The notes below the pieces were generated by a model, which saw only the letters and a list, made by a program, of their open reading frames with translations, did not search any database and was not told the DNA's origin. 64,000 nt of DNA from Adiantum capillus-veneris (lineage: Eukaryota; Streptophyta; Polypodiopsida; Polypodiales; Pteridaceae): the NCBI GenBank assembly GCA_014529385.2, contig CM043954.1, positions 95,377,247 to 95,441,246 on the forward strand, read 5' to 3'. Within the stretch, counting starts at the first letter, position 1. Each line of letters opens with the position of its first letter. Both the position numbers and the translations under genes were made by a program. Shown here one piece after another: positions 38,500-49,961 of the stretch.

Positions 38500-38577
38500 A
38501 GTTGGGGTAAAAAAAATAACCGAGCGCGCCCAAAAACTCAGATCTCAGATCTGAGTTTTTCGGCGCCCTCAAGCAAA

Positions 38578-38599
38578 GAGCAGGTAACGCTCTCCCTCA

Positions 38600-38686
<87 letters not shown>

Positions 38687-38790
38687 AGAGGAAGGAGAGC
38701 CAGGTATGCTCCTTCCCTCTCCTCATTCTCATGTTCCCTTCCCCTCTTTCTCTCTCCCTCGCTCTCTCTCTCACACACACACATAGTGTT

Positions 38791-38832
<42 letters not shown>

Positions 38833-39062
38833 TGCAAAAACGCACACACATACATAAACAAAGAATGCACACACACATTGAGAGAGAAAAAGAGAGAGAG
38901 AGCATGCATAAACAAAAAACGCACGCATTGAGAGAGGAAAAGAGAGAGAGAACATGCATAAACAAAAAACGCACACATTGAGAGAGGAAAAGAGAAAGAA
39001 AACATGCATACGATCCAAAAAAACGCACACACATTGAGAGAGAAAGAAAGAGAAACTAAGGG
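38578..39062. repeat. microsatellite cluster in the CACTA 5' region
   Basis: (CT)n at 38,596-38,628, (CA)n at 38,634-38,682, (CT)n and (CA)n near 38,750-38,783, (GA)n near 38,797-38,830, then about four 40-60 bp repeats of CGCACACACATTGAGAGAG..AGCATGCATAAACAAAAAA (38,860-39,040). No gene. Confidence 0.88.
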
Positions 39063-39314
39063 AGCGTCGTAGGAAACTAATTAAAATTAAAAGACCTAAA
39101 GATCTAGCCGACGAGGAGTTGAACTGAAGACCTATTATTCAAGAGAGAAATGGCATAATCAATCTATCATACTTGGCATGGGTGATAGAAAGGTTATACC
39201 ATTTATCTCTTTTTATTGGCACACACATCCACACACGCGCACACACACAAGAAGAAGAGAGTTATAACGTCGTAGGAAACTATCTTAAAAGACGTTAAAG
39301 ATTAGGTTATATGT

Positions 39315-39701
39315 AGACTTACATTAAATTAGATTTAGGTTTATTTTTAACTAGATTTACGTTTATTTAAGCTAGATTTAGATTTACGTTATATTAGATT
39401 AGATGCGGGTCTCCATAGACTGCGATGCTTGCATGAAGCGGGTGAAGAAAGCCCTCAATGGAATATAGGGTATTGCTGCCTTCACTCATGGTGGGCTCCG
39501 TCGATCCAAAATTACTGGTGAAATGTCTTCAGAAGATAGGGAAGAAGGTGGATCTTCAGGGCGGCAAGAGTCACTACATCCCCGACACAATGACCATCTA
39601 GACAACCTCTAGTCATTAGACTTACGTTAAATTAGATTTAGCTTTATTTTTAGTTAGATTTACGTTTATTTAGATTTACGCTTATTTACGTTAGATCGAG
39701 T
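39315..39701. repeat. direct repeats flanking a possible captured HMA-like fragment
   Basis: Two roughly 85-bp direct repeats (39,315-39,402 and 39,618-39,701; shared TTAAATTAGATTTAG and TTTATTTTTA) enclose 39,403-39,605. The enclosed piece starts at an ATG and reads MRVSIDCDACMKRVKKALNG before a TAG. This resembles the CxxC copper-binding motif and first helix of plant heavy-metal-associated domains (dCxxC..KVkkAL..G). After the stop, the frame stays open but looks less like the family. It may be a captured host exon or a chance match. Confidence 0.4.
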
Positions 39702-39977
39702 CCACGCAAGAATTACTTACGGTTTAGGGTTTAGAGTTAGACGAACAGTGAAAAGATCTACTGTGAAAAGATGTTAAGATGAAGTGAAGTGCTCCAGCTA
39801 GAGAAGAGGCAAAGGGATTTTGTCCACTACATGCAGTATCATGTAGACGTGGGTGTCTAGATTTCTTGTACCCACAAATATAGGTATTGACCAATAAAGA
39901 CGAGATTATAACCCGGTGGTTCTGATCTCCGTGCACCTCTAGACCGAGGTGTGCGGGGATTGGACATGACTAGAGAA

Positions 39978-40052
<75 letters not shown>
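39978..40052. repeat. (GA)n microsatellite
   Basis: About 75 bp of GA just upstream of the tnp2-like gene, in its presumed promoter or first intron. Confidence 0.96.
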
Positions 40053-40055
<3 letters not shown>

Positions 40056-40117
40056 GACGAAGAATGCCAATAGAATATTAAATTTGTTGTCCAGGTTATA
40101 AGTTTTTTATCCTCATT

Positions 40118-43100
40118 ATGAGTAGCGACGAGGATGTGGGACCGTCCAACCGAAACACCTATCTCTCAACGAGGGTCTTATGTCCTTGTAATCAATGCAA
40201 GCATGCTGTGCGACGGACAAGACGTGTTTCTTTGCAGCACGTTCGCGAATTTGGCGAGTTCGATCCATCTATTATAGATCGAGTTGTTGCCAATTATAAC
40301 TCGTCGGACTCTGACGCTGGCCAACAAGCAGCAATCTTGCAACCCAACAGATGTATTCGCAGGCGCTTTGGTCAAGCAGCATATGTGAGGCCACAAGATG
40401 TAGCCTCTGACAGCTCGGGGGATGATCATGCAGAGCACATTCCCAACGAGGCAATGTTTGAGCCCGAGATTGATGAAATGATCGAGACGATCATGGATTC
40501 AGAAAGGCTTATCTATGATGATATGAAAAGGGAAGCCGATACATCATTGTATAATGGAGCACGTATGTCTAGATTGAAAGCACTCCTGGTTCTTCTCAAC
40601 ATGCAGGCAAAGTTTGGATGGAGTGACACTAGCGTCACAGCGCTTTTCAGGTGATCTATTACAATTAGTTTACTTTAATAGAACTCTAAATGTATAATGA
40701 TCTGATAGATTTTTACACGACTGTATCATATTTTTATGTTGTGTAGATTGCTGAAAGAGCACATTCTACCAGCTGACAATGTGATGCCAGATTCCCGAGA
40801 TGAAGCAAGAAAGATTTTGCGAAACTTGGGGATGGATTACAATTCTATCCACGCTTGTCCTAATGACTGCATTCTTTTCAGAGGGGAATACACAGACATG
40901 GAGAAGTGTCCGAAATGTGATTCCGAAAAATATCGAGTAGATCTCCACGAGACAAAAATTCCACAAAAGATTTTGCGACATTTTCCTTTGCTTCCTCGCA
41001 TCAAGCATTTCTTCGAATGTAAGTCCATGGCCGCCCTAGCATCATGGCATGAGGAGAATAAATCTTCGGATGGTGTGCTACGAATTCCTGCAGATTGCGC
41101 AGCCTGGAAACATATAGATGGAACATGGTCGGATTTTGCCAGGGAAGCTCGAAATTTGCGCTTAGGCCTGGCTATGGATGGCGTAAATCCATTTGGTCAA
41201 AGATCAACATCTTACAGTGTATGGCCCGTTGTCATCGTCAACTACAACATTCCCCCGTGGTTGACTACGAAGAAGGGGCACCTATGGCTAAGCTTGATTG
41301 TGCCAGGGCGATATAAAGTGGGGAATATGGATGTGTATCTTCGTCCACTATTGGAAGAGCTACAACAATTGTGGATTGGCATAGAGGTGGTGGATATGAG
41401 CCGACACACAGGACGACAGAATGCTTTGATCAGAGGTATTCTAATGTGGACCATGCATGACTATCCCGGGCTAACAGAATGCTCAGGTGATCTATTGACA
41501 CTCCTCTCTCAGACACTGTAAATCTTGTTTTTCCCCATAGTTGATCTATTATCATGTGTATACATGCAGGGCTTCAAACAAGCGGATACAGAGCATGTGT
41601 CACATGTGGACCTAGACTGAATGCACGTAGGGCACCCTCACTGAAGAAGCAAATCTACGAAGGTCATCAAGCGTATCTTCCGGAGAATCATGTGTTACGC
41701 GACGGCTTTTTGGGAAGAGAGCCACCAAGGATGTCTGCACAAGCATGGTTAGAGCAGAAGGAGATGTGCGATGACGGATTGCCTCCAGGGATGAAGAGAC
41801 TATCTCTATGGTACGAGTTACCATACTGGCCCCGACTCGTGATCAATCACTTGCTCGATCCAATGCACATATTCAAGAATGTGGGTAATCTACTATGGGA
41901 CCATTTGACCGGCAAGAAAGATACTTTGGGAGCCAGAGTTGACCTTAGAAATGTGGATCGTATGGAGCAATATTGGCCGCAAACAGCGTCTGATGGATCG
42001 ATAAAACTTCCTAAAGCACCATGGATTTTCACAGGAGCCCAAGAACGCAAAGTAAAAGAGGCCATTCGATCTTTGCGGACCCCCACTGGCGTAATGCACT
42101 CGCTCCGAACGTGTTTTACTAAAGAAGGAAAGCTTACCGGTTTGAAGTCACACGATTGGCATAAAATGTGTCAGGTACGTTCATAGTGGACTTTAATATC
42201 ATTGCATAAAATGTGGACTTTAATATCATTGCTGCCCATACTTTACAGTTTATTTTACCGGTTGCCATTGAGGGATGTTTGTCTCTCGACATCCGTAACA
42301 CAATCTACAAACTTGCAAAGCTGGTGCAATGGATCTCACAAAAGGAGATCGACGTAGACTCCATACCATTCGCCAAACTAAATGCTGCGGAGCTTGTGTG
42401 CATGTTTGAGAAACATTTTCCTACTACAATGCTAACCATTCAGGTGCATCTTCTTATTCACATAGTTGATGAGGTGGAAATAGCTGGCACAGTTCATTCC
42501 AGATGGATGTTCTTCTTAGAGCGTTTCATGAAAACGCTTAAGGGATATGTGCGTCAAAAGGCACGTCCGGAGGGTAGCATGGCAGAAGGTTGGTTGGTAT
42601 CAGAGTCCCTAGTGTACATTGGAGAGTGGCTAGACGGATTTGATAAATCCCGGGACACGCTATGGCGAACCATAGATGATGAGCGCATATCTGGGATTGT
42701 CATGTGCAATCTCGGTGTTGAGAAGAAGATGACGGAAGATCTAGAGGCTAAAATCAACCGATTTTGCATGCTTCACAATCCAGTGATGCAAAAGTGGATT
42801 TCACAATATGAGGATGCAAAGCAAGAGCGACAAAGGGCACGAATCGAGTGGAGACGGGGAAGACGACCACCGATGCACTATCCAGCGGTTCTGGAGAGCC
42901 TACCAACCTTCATGAGCTTAAGATGGTTGCACAACCAATTGAAAAGCGCACAACAATGCGGTGACGAAGTGACTGAAGAAGAGTGGGAGTACTCTCGGGG
43001 TTGCGCGACCAAGGTAAGTTTGCAATGTACGACTAGCAAGTGACTTTATTTATAAACGTTTGAACGGCCACTCATAATCTTTGTTCGTTGTAGTATAAGT

Positions 43101-43761
43101 CATACACAGCAGCATGGTGTAAAGGTCGACATTTTAGGGTGGAACGAATCGACAAAAAGCGTCTCAAAATTGTGGAATCATGGCAAAATTTGAACAGTCT
43201 AGTCGACAACGTTCCTCTGATGCAGATCCCGTGGTGGCGGAACTCACTTACTTCGGCACGCTGCAAGAGATTTTGAGGATCGATTACAAAGGATTTTTTG
43301 TCGACTTGTTCGACGTGCAATGGTTCAAGATAATCATGGAGGGTCGAAACGCTACTGTGCGTAGAGGAGAGTCTGGTTTTCTTGAGGTGGATTCTACTAA
43401 GAAATGGACTGACCTAAGAGACACTTTTGTACTACCCGAGCATTGTGAACAAGTAAGTATATAAATAGTTAACATCCCCCTTTTACAAGTTATGTGCTTG
43501 AAAGCTCTCATGTAAGTTATGTGGCTCTGGCAGGTAGTATTTCATCCTACAAAGTCTACATCAAACTGGTGGTACGTCATAGAGGTAGCCCCTCGTAGTG
43601 CAAGGACGTATGAAGGCTACCATGTGCCAATCACAACGACATCAATGGAGGAGATCAGAGAAGATGCTCAATCAGAAGCCGCTGCGGTGGTGCCAGACGA
43701 GCATCAAGATGCTACTACTCTATATGGGGTGCATGCAGAGGAGCTACAAAATGAAACATAG
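40118..43761 (+). pseudogene. tnp2: CACTA transposase (tnp2/TNPD type), six exons, one frameshift
   Basis: This should cut and join the transposon ends. Inferred exons: 40,118-40,650, 40,747-41,486, 41,570-42,174, 42,249-43,013, 43,094-43,452 and 43,534-43,761, all with GT..AG introns of 74-95 bp and matching phases. Exon 1 has the Cys motif of the transposase-associated domain (CPCNQCK). Exon 2 opens the Transposase_21 core (SIHACPNDCILFRGEY, MEKCPKC, LAMDGVNPFG, YNIPPW). Exon 3 has HLLDPMHIFKNVG-type residues. Exon 4 is DUF4218-like (HDWHKMCQ/FILPVAI, HIVDEVEIAGTVHSRW, EGSMAEGW). Exons 5-6 are DUF4216-like (FVDLFDVQWF). Exon 5 is one base short: the frame changes near 43,150-43,170. An upstream exon may exist, since an acceptor-like CCAG precedes the ATG. 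Confidence 0.9.
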
Positions 43762-44114
43762 GATATGTGTTTAAACGGAGAGCTCTATATAGATATAGGA
43801 AGTTATGCTGAGTTATGCGAGGATGAGAGAGAGATCTCTTAAAGCCACAAATATTGTATTTGAACAATTTTGCTCCGTGCTGTAAAAGCTCTAGCTCTCT
43901 AAGTAGCTTCCATGGTGTGTAACGCTCTTTTCTACTCGCGCTCACATCTTTTGATTGAAAATTCTGAGTTTTCGACTTGCCTCTTCTACCACTCGATTCA
44001 TTGCGTCATTGTATTTATATGCGTCATTACGTCATTGTATTTAATGGTCTTTGCGCCATTGTCTACTCTATTCATTCAATATTAAGTTTAAATATTCGTG
44101 TGTTTAATGCAGGT

Positions 44115-45428
44115 ATGGATGATGAGGAGTTTCTTTCTTCTTTGTCACCGCAGCAGAGACAGTGGTACGTGGAGCGTCATCGCTCTGGCGCATCATCGCG
44201 CGTTCCTACACCATCCGCATCTCCCTCTCTTTCGGAGCATTCGGCGCGCTCCGAAGCTTCGGCGTCGACGAGACGAGCGTCACACTCGTCTAGACACCCG
44301 CGCTCTAGTGGTGGCGGTGGCGGTTGTTGTGGGGATTCCGCCACCGATGCCTCCACACCGCCTCGTGTTCGACGAGGCTCTTTACCCTCCCCTTCTTTGC
44401 CCGCCCCCACACCATCCACAGCATCGCCGTCTACGCCAGGTTTTGCACGGCTGATTGTTCCTAGAAGCTACACACCTCTACCTACTCCGCCAGGAGCCAC
44501 CCCACTCGACACTCCTCGCTTCGGCGCCCAGACGCCGATGGAGACACCTGACGTCCGTACCCCCATCGACACGCCGCTAGAGACCCCTGCCGGGACACCC
44601 AGGTTCACGCGTCACCGGCCAGAGGGCTTGCCTTACTCCGTCGACATCAGCGGCGGCATCATCATGGATGATGACGGCAAGAAGGTGATCTCGCGCATGC
44701 GTGGTCTTTGCTCTCAGCTGTTTAGACACTATATACTAAACAAATGGAGTGAAGTACCAAGTGATTTAAAAAACAGAGTCATCAGCATACTTCATGATGA
44801 GTTTCCCGTTCCAACACGGGATCAGCGCTTCAATGAAGACCTGATGAAGATTCGAATGCGCGAATACTGCAAACACAAGCGTTCCGAAGTGCAAAAAGCA
44901 ATCAAGAATGGGTGGAATAGGCCAGATTGGCTGGCCAAAGAAGATTGGAAGAATGCGAAGAAAGCAGCGCGCGAGAATCCCGACAAGTGGAAGCAACAAA
45001 AGGATGCAGCCAGAGCGCGAGTAGAGGCAGGGAGCTCGCACCACTTGGGGAGCGGTGGATGGGCATCATTTGAGGCCGATTTTGTAAGTCTTTTCACATT
45101 GCTCTTTATGCATGTTCGATAGTTTAGGGTTTATGAGTTTTTTAGTTCTAACATAATGAAATCTTTGTATGTTTTGACAGTGGTCGATGACAGGACGTGA
45201 TCCCACACCGTATGAGCGCGAGTATGCAGGCAAGAAGGGCTTAAACGCCCTGATGGACATTCTCAGTTCTCGCGGCGGCATGGTTAGTATTAGGGTTTAC
45301 TCTTTTTTATTTTTTGTATTGTTTTATAAATGTCGTTATATGTTTATATTTACTGAAAACTGTCTTATTGTCTTTTTTTGCAGAATCCGACAGATACGCC
45401 GCTTGGACGCGATGAGACGTCTGATTAG
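44115..45428 (+). CDS. second CACTA gene, En/Spm plant-transposase family, three exons
   Basis: Exons 44,115-45,083, 45,181-45,282 and 45,384-45,428 (stop TAG 45,426-45,428), all phase 0 with GT..AG introns, give a protein of 371 residues. The N-terminal 170 residues are Ser/Pro/Thr-rich and low complexity (SSGGGGGCCG; repeats of TPxxTP). The C-terminal half is a basic, helical region (KWSEVPSDLKNRVISILHDEF, IRMREYCKHKRSEV, NRPDWLAKEDWKNAKKAARENPDKW) followed by GRDPTPYEREYAG, the pattern of the plant Ptta/En/Spm family (PF03004 type). In En/Spm such partners bind subterminal motifs. The GC content is higher than its neighbours. The frame appears intact. Confidence 0.85.
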
Positions 45429-45794
45429 ACGACGTCAGTTTAGCCGTAGCTAGATAGCATTAGTTTAGGGTTTCTCATACCTTATGTATCATGAGACGGA
45501 TTTTATACGTCTTTTTGAACCATGTATATTATTACATTTGTCACCGCAATTCCTTTTGCCAATCAATTCTTTATGCCTATGATGTTGTACAATTGTCATT
45601 ATTACATTTGCCAATCAATTCAGTTTGTCTGTGATGTGTACAATTGTCAATTTTGCAAACAATGCGTCTTGTGGGTGACTATTTTGGGTCTATTATTTAC
45701 CTTTGCACTTTTTTTAAAAAGTGAATCAAGTACAATATGGTTGATGGGTGGCAGGGCATTCAATGCCCTGCCACCAAAAAAATATTCTCTCAGG

Positions 45795-46030
45795 CGTCGC
45801 TATTTATGGCTCTGTAGCGTCGCTATATGCGTCGCTATACTCTTCTGTGAGAGCGTCGCTATCTGCGTCGCTATGAGCGTCGCTATATAGCGACGCCTAT
45901 AGCGACGGCTATAGCGACGCCTATAGCAACGCAGATAGCGATGCTCTCGTAGCGACGCTTTTAGCGACGGTTATAGCGACGCCGGGGGTTATAAAAACCC
46001 AGTGTATTTCCGTCGCTAAGAGCGTCACAA
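45795..46030. repeat. right subterminal repeats of the CACTA element
   Basis: About fifteen GCGTCGCTAT or inverse motifs in 235 bp, with the perfect 20-bp palindrome GCGTCGCTATATAGCGACGC near 45,876-45,895. The orientation switches there from mostly forward to mostly inverse. Confidence 0.92.
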
Positions 46031-46040
46031 GAGCACACAA

Positions 46041-46052
46041 CCTCTTGTAGTG
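46041..46052 (-). repeat. right terminal inverted repeat of the CACTA element
   Basis: CCTCTTGTAGTG is the exact inverse of CACTACAAGAGG at the left end. The target duplication CAC follows. Confidence 0.94.
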
Positions 46053-46731
46053 CACGGGATCTGCAACTAGAGAATCATGCTGCTCTCTCAAAAAAACATT
46101 TTCAGTATGAACCACATCGTCATCAGAAACATCATGAGAGCTAACACTAGAACCATCACAAATATCTTCAATAAGGACAACATTGTCAAAATGTGTGGCT
46201 GCAATCAAAGACTTATCCCCTGGGACAAACCCGACCCCTTCTAAAGGCTGCATATCGTCATCGATATGCTCAGAAGAATGTGTAAACCCCATTCCATACA
46301 AAACCTCCTCAACAAGGGTGGGAAAGAACAAGAGGTAAATAACCATTCTCCTCCGTAAGAGAAGATTCAATAAAAGTGGCATCTTCCACTACATTGTCCA
46401 AAAAGACATCCCATATGCACTCGTCAAGAGTCACATTCTCTCTCAATGCTTCGCTCCAAGCACTATCCTCAAGGGAAATGCCCTTGTCTTCATCCACTTC
46501 ATCGCTCAAATGGGCTAAAAACTCATCCCAAATTTTATAAAAGCCTAAAGGCTCACCAACGTCATCATCAATATTCAAGGTCTGGGTAGCAACACACGTC
46601 AAAATAACCCTTTTTTTGGAATCCCCCCGCCTAAATATGACTGCATCCCAGATGGCCGCGAGGAAAGAAACCAGCCTGAAAATCAAATACAAGCAAAAAG
46701 GAAAAACCAGCTCTATCTCTGAGAATTGCAA
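46053..46731 (-). pseudogene. gag of the gag-only element, N-terminal part
   Basis: A minus-strand frame from ATG 46,731 reads MQFSEIELVF..., then an acidic stretch (NIDDDVGEPLGFYKIWDEF, HLSDEVDEDKG). It breaks near 46,310-46,345, and another frame continues as VEEVLYGMGFTHSSEH to the CACTA end at 46,053. The part is Asp/Glu-rich and does not match the gag core; the core lies beyond the CACTA at 37,438-38,331. One frameshift plus the transposon insertion make it non-functional. It starts about 50 bases after the 5' LTR, next to the primer site. Confidence 0.75.
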
Positions 46732-46764
46732 GTACTTCGCTCAAGCGAGAACGCTAAAAGCTGG

Positions 46765-46782
46765 GTCCCACCGGGCGTGCCA
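46765..46782 (-). other. primer-binding site candidate of the gag-only element
   Basis: One base after the 5' LTR end the minus strand reads TGGCACGCCCGGTGGGAC. Its complement, GTCCCACCGGGCGTGCCA, looks like a tRNA T-arm and acceptor end with CCA. I cannot name the tRNA. Confidence 0.7.
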
Positions 46783-46783
46783 C

Positions 46784-47296
46784 TGATGGATATTTTTCTA
46801 TGCCTGGGCCATGGAGTAGGACCAGACAAGAAAAACCAAGCAAAGACAAAAAGACAAACCCCCAACCCAAGCCCACCAACAAGGAACTATGGCTGGAGAT
46901 GTGCTGCTAAAATCTGCTGCCAAGGAATGTGCAATGCAGTTTTGGTGTCAGATATCACCAATGATAATCCACAAACATAGTGATCATTTCACCATTTAGC
47001 CAAAAGAGAAGAGAGATATCGTTGCCTTTACTTTGAAAAGAGAGAGACGAGAAGCATGAGACAATGAAAAGAGAGATATCGTTGCCTTTACTTTGAAAAG
47101 AGAGACAGGCGAGAAGCACGAGACAATGTGAATTTATTGTGTATTTATGAATATTCAAATATTTTTTACAACAAGGGAAACCAAACTTATCTTTCGTCTT
47201 CAAAATCTTTTGTCGAGGTAGCTTCGTCGGCTTCAAACTTCGCACGAAGGTATCAGGGCTTACACCCTATAGGGCAGCGCAGTAATTTTTCTTTCT

Positions 47297-47340
<44 letters not shown>

Positions 47341-49049
47341 CAGCCTCATGAAAAAATTTCTCTCTCTCATGTGCTATCTACGACAAAAGAGGAATCCACT
47401 CTCACGATCTCTTTCCATTGCTCCTTCATGACTCTCCCATTGATTCCAACAAAGAGGATGACAATAGATTTCTCTCGATCCCTCTTCGGATCCCAAGAGC
47501 TCTGCTCTCTCCATTCTCTCGATCACAACCCCTTTGTAGCAAGAGCTTCTCTCTCTCACTTTCTGTTGCAGTCTACAAGGAGCCTCTCTCTTTCTTTTTA
47601 ACTCACAGCCTCTTCCTCCCTATGGGAGCATCCCCTAGATAAGCTTAATGAGTTTTCCTTTTATTGCTCTTTTTTCAATTCCCTGCAGAGAACGAGACCG
47701 AGCTCTCTCTCTCCTCGATCTACAGTGGGACAAAGCCCTTTCTCTCTTCGATTGGCTACAGGGAAGTGACTCTCCTGGCGATTCTCGGCAGCACATAGCA
47801 GGGTTGAGCCCTCTCTCTCTCTGCCTCTCACTGATCTCGGCAGCACCCAATTGCTCTCCAAGAAACTCCTTTGTCAGGGACCCATCTCTCCATCTCGATT
47901 CTCCTCAATGCAAGGCGGCCCTTTCTCTCACTCAGGGTCGTCCTCATTCTCTCTCTCTGTAATCCCTTCATTGGCGCTCATGGCGGACTGCAGATCCCCT
48001 CTTCATCTCTCCCTCGGATATTTCAGCAGGCATCCCGCTCTTCCCTCTATCTCCTGGCTCGCGACCTGCATCAGTCCATAGCCTCGCTCTTTGGATCGTC
48101 ATCAAATGGCCCTCTATCTCTTGCTATGGAGTGAGCCCCCCTCTCTCTGCTTCGGTAGCGCTAACAGATGGTGCTCCTCTCTCTTGCCCTCTAACCCCCT
48201 GCAACACAGGCGATGCCTCCTCAATAGATCGACACACCCGCCACCCTCTCAATAGTTTGTTAAAAAAAACGTATTAAAACACCTCATTTAATCAAAGCCC
48301 CTCCAAGCTCGGGTTCACACCTCCTCCACGGCATGCAATATGGTGAGCATCTCCTCAGCCTCCTCTTGGCATCCTACTGGCTTGCAACGAGAGAAACTCT
48401 CCCTCTCCATTCTTCATCATGACCCCCTCTTGCATGGCTTGCAAATGGCACCCCATGATCTCTCAATGCCACCTTGTCTCCCACTTCATGGGCACGAGCA
48501 ATCACCCACAAAAGAAACACCATCTCCGTAGCACATTAAACAGACATATAAGAGCACATTTTTTATATTTGACAAAGGCTTCTGGGAACTCCCTTTGACA
48601 AACACAGACACTCTTGCACTCACACACTAGGATAAAGTCACAAACGATATGCACTCACACACACTCTTGCACTCACACACTCCCTTTGACAAACATACAC
48701 ACTCTTGCACTCACACACTCGCACAATACGATAAAGTCACAAACGATATGCAAAAAACAATAAGCGCCATTGGTGGCCACCCTCTTCAGTGTCTTTCCCA
48801 GCTTCCTTTGTACACCTCTAGCAGTGACCGATCTCAATCTTTAGTCGTCAAGGTCATGGACTTTATTGTAGCATTTCCAAGCATATCATACCCTGTCAAA
48901 ACAACTCTTTAAAGCAGTCCAAGTGACATCATCTCCGTGAAAATTATGATAAAACAACCTTTCAAGCTCGTTTCAACACTCAAATCTCATGCAAATGCTC
49001 TGTTTCTCTATAGAAATCCCCATGCCCTTGGCCAAAAAAAAGTGCAACA
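46784..49049 (-). repeat. 5' LTR of the gag-only element
   Basis: 160 bp longer than the other LTR because of local duplications: a 57-bp tandem (AGAGATATCGTTGCC unit) at about 47,011-47,126, and extra copies of the CTCTTGCACTCACACACT block at about 48,600-48,745. (CT)n at 47,300-47,336. The ends TGATGG and CAACA match the left LTR. Confidence 0.92.
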
Positions 49050-49054
49050 TGGTC

Positions 49055-49961
49055 TAACCTCACTCCTATCTTATTGGAGATGTAGCAAGAACCACGAATA
49101 AATTATCAATCCATGGGACGAAGCTAACTTGACTAGTGCATAGAGGCTACAAGAGGTTTTCAATCTCTTAGAAAACAATAAACAACTCGTATCTAGCTAA
49201 AGCTTCACTCAAGTGACTAAAATCGCCAAAAGCGCATCGCTCATCGGCAAACAAATCACATCCGTTACAACATCAAATGGCATCCAAATGTAACAAAACT
49301 TCTAGGACATCTTTATAAGACCTAAGCATGCATTGTTATGGTCTCAAATCCCACTTCAGGTCAAGTGCAAAAATAGCAATTTTTTAACAGCAATGAATTT
49401 TTGACCTAGTTGTTTTCGACCCAGAATGCATCTAAATGCTTAGGAATGATGCCCCAATACCCCGCCTATACTTAGTTTTTTATTTTGACATGTAAATTCC
49501 GACTTATGATGAGATTAGGCCACGGGTCGGAAACGCCAAATGCTACAAAATACTGTGAAATGCTTACGTCAATGCGAAGAGCTTTTACCTGCGGTGGCAA
49601 CGTAATAGACGCGACTGCAATGTGACAACGGTGGAGGGAGTAGGAAGCACGAGAAGGAGATAAGTGAGCGTTGTTAGCTCACACTATGTATTTTATTATC
49701 CAAAAACTTGAAAATAACTTACAAAAATTGGCTTTTATACCTTAGCCAAGGTTTTTGGTGGTCGAAACTAATAATTTGGGAGCTCTAACTAAAGATAGGT
49801 AAAGACAGATTGATACAATTGGGAAGCTTGTAACCTCGACTCATCAATTACAAGGTTTATCCAAAAAATAGGAGTTACAATATTCCTGCTTCATCAAAAT
49901 ATCAGATGTTGTTATAATGAGAGCTCCAAAAAATGGTATACAGGTTAGCTTGCTGCTAACA
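49055..49961 (-). repeat. LTR-like end of the left ORF3 element
   Basis: On the minus strand, TGTTAGCAGC starts at 49,961 directly after a polypurine tract. Downstream there is a TATA-like GTATAAAAGC (49,731-49,740) and an AATAAAATAC signal near 49,690. This is the layout U3-TATA-R of an LTR. The far end is not defined: the gag-only element inserted at 49,050-49,054 lies next to it or cuts it. No second copy is in the window. Confidence 0.55.

Larger units (their letters stand above)
38332..46052 (+). mobile_element. CACTA (En/Spm) transposon, 7.7 kb
   Basis: The ends are CACTACAAGAGGCTC at 38,332 and the inverse of CACTACAAGAGGTTG at 46,052. They are flanked by the 3-bp duplication CAC (38,329-38,331; 46,053-46,055). 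Both subterminal zones are packed with GCGTCGCTAT motifs in both directions, the expected transposase-binding repeats. Two plus-strand spliced genes follow the usual order: tnp2-like transposase (40,118-43,761), then a second En/Spm-type gene (44,115-45,428). It sits in the gag gene of the gag-only LTR element and is therefore younger than that insertion. The transposase has one frameshift. Confidence 0.96.
35280..49049 (-). mobile_element. non-autonomous LTR element carrying only gag (TR-GAG type), split by a CACTA transposon
   Basis: The direct LTRs 35,280-37,385 (2106 bp) and 46,784-49,049 (2266 bp) share TGATGGATAT starts and GTGCAACA ends. Exact 5-bp duplications TGGTC flank it at 35,275-35,279 and 49,050-49,054. 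Without the CACTA the element is about 6.05 kb, of which only about 1.7 kb is internal. The single gene is gag on minus; protease, RT, RNase H and integrase are all missing. A primer-site candidate follows the right (5') LTR. No convincing polypurine tract lies next to the left LTR. Such gag-only LTR elements are known in plants as TR-GAG and must borrow a polymerase. Confidence 0.9.

Noticed and set aside
37438-46731. The minus-strand frames on either side of the CACTA as a host gene with a very large intron
   Set aside because: The gag core motifs, the LTRs with TGGTC duplication and the CAC duplication show a transposon inside a retroelement gag.
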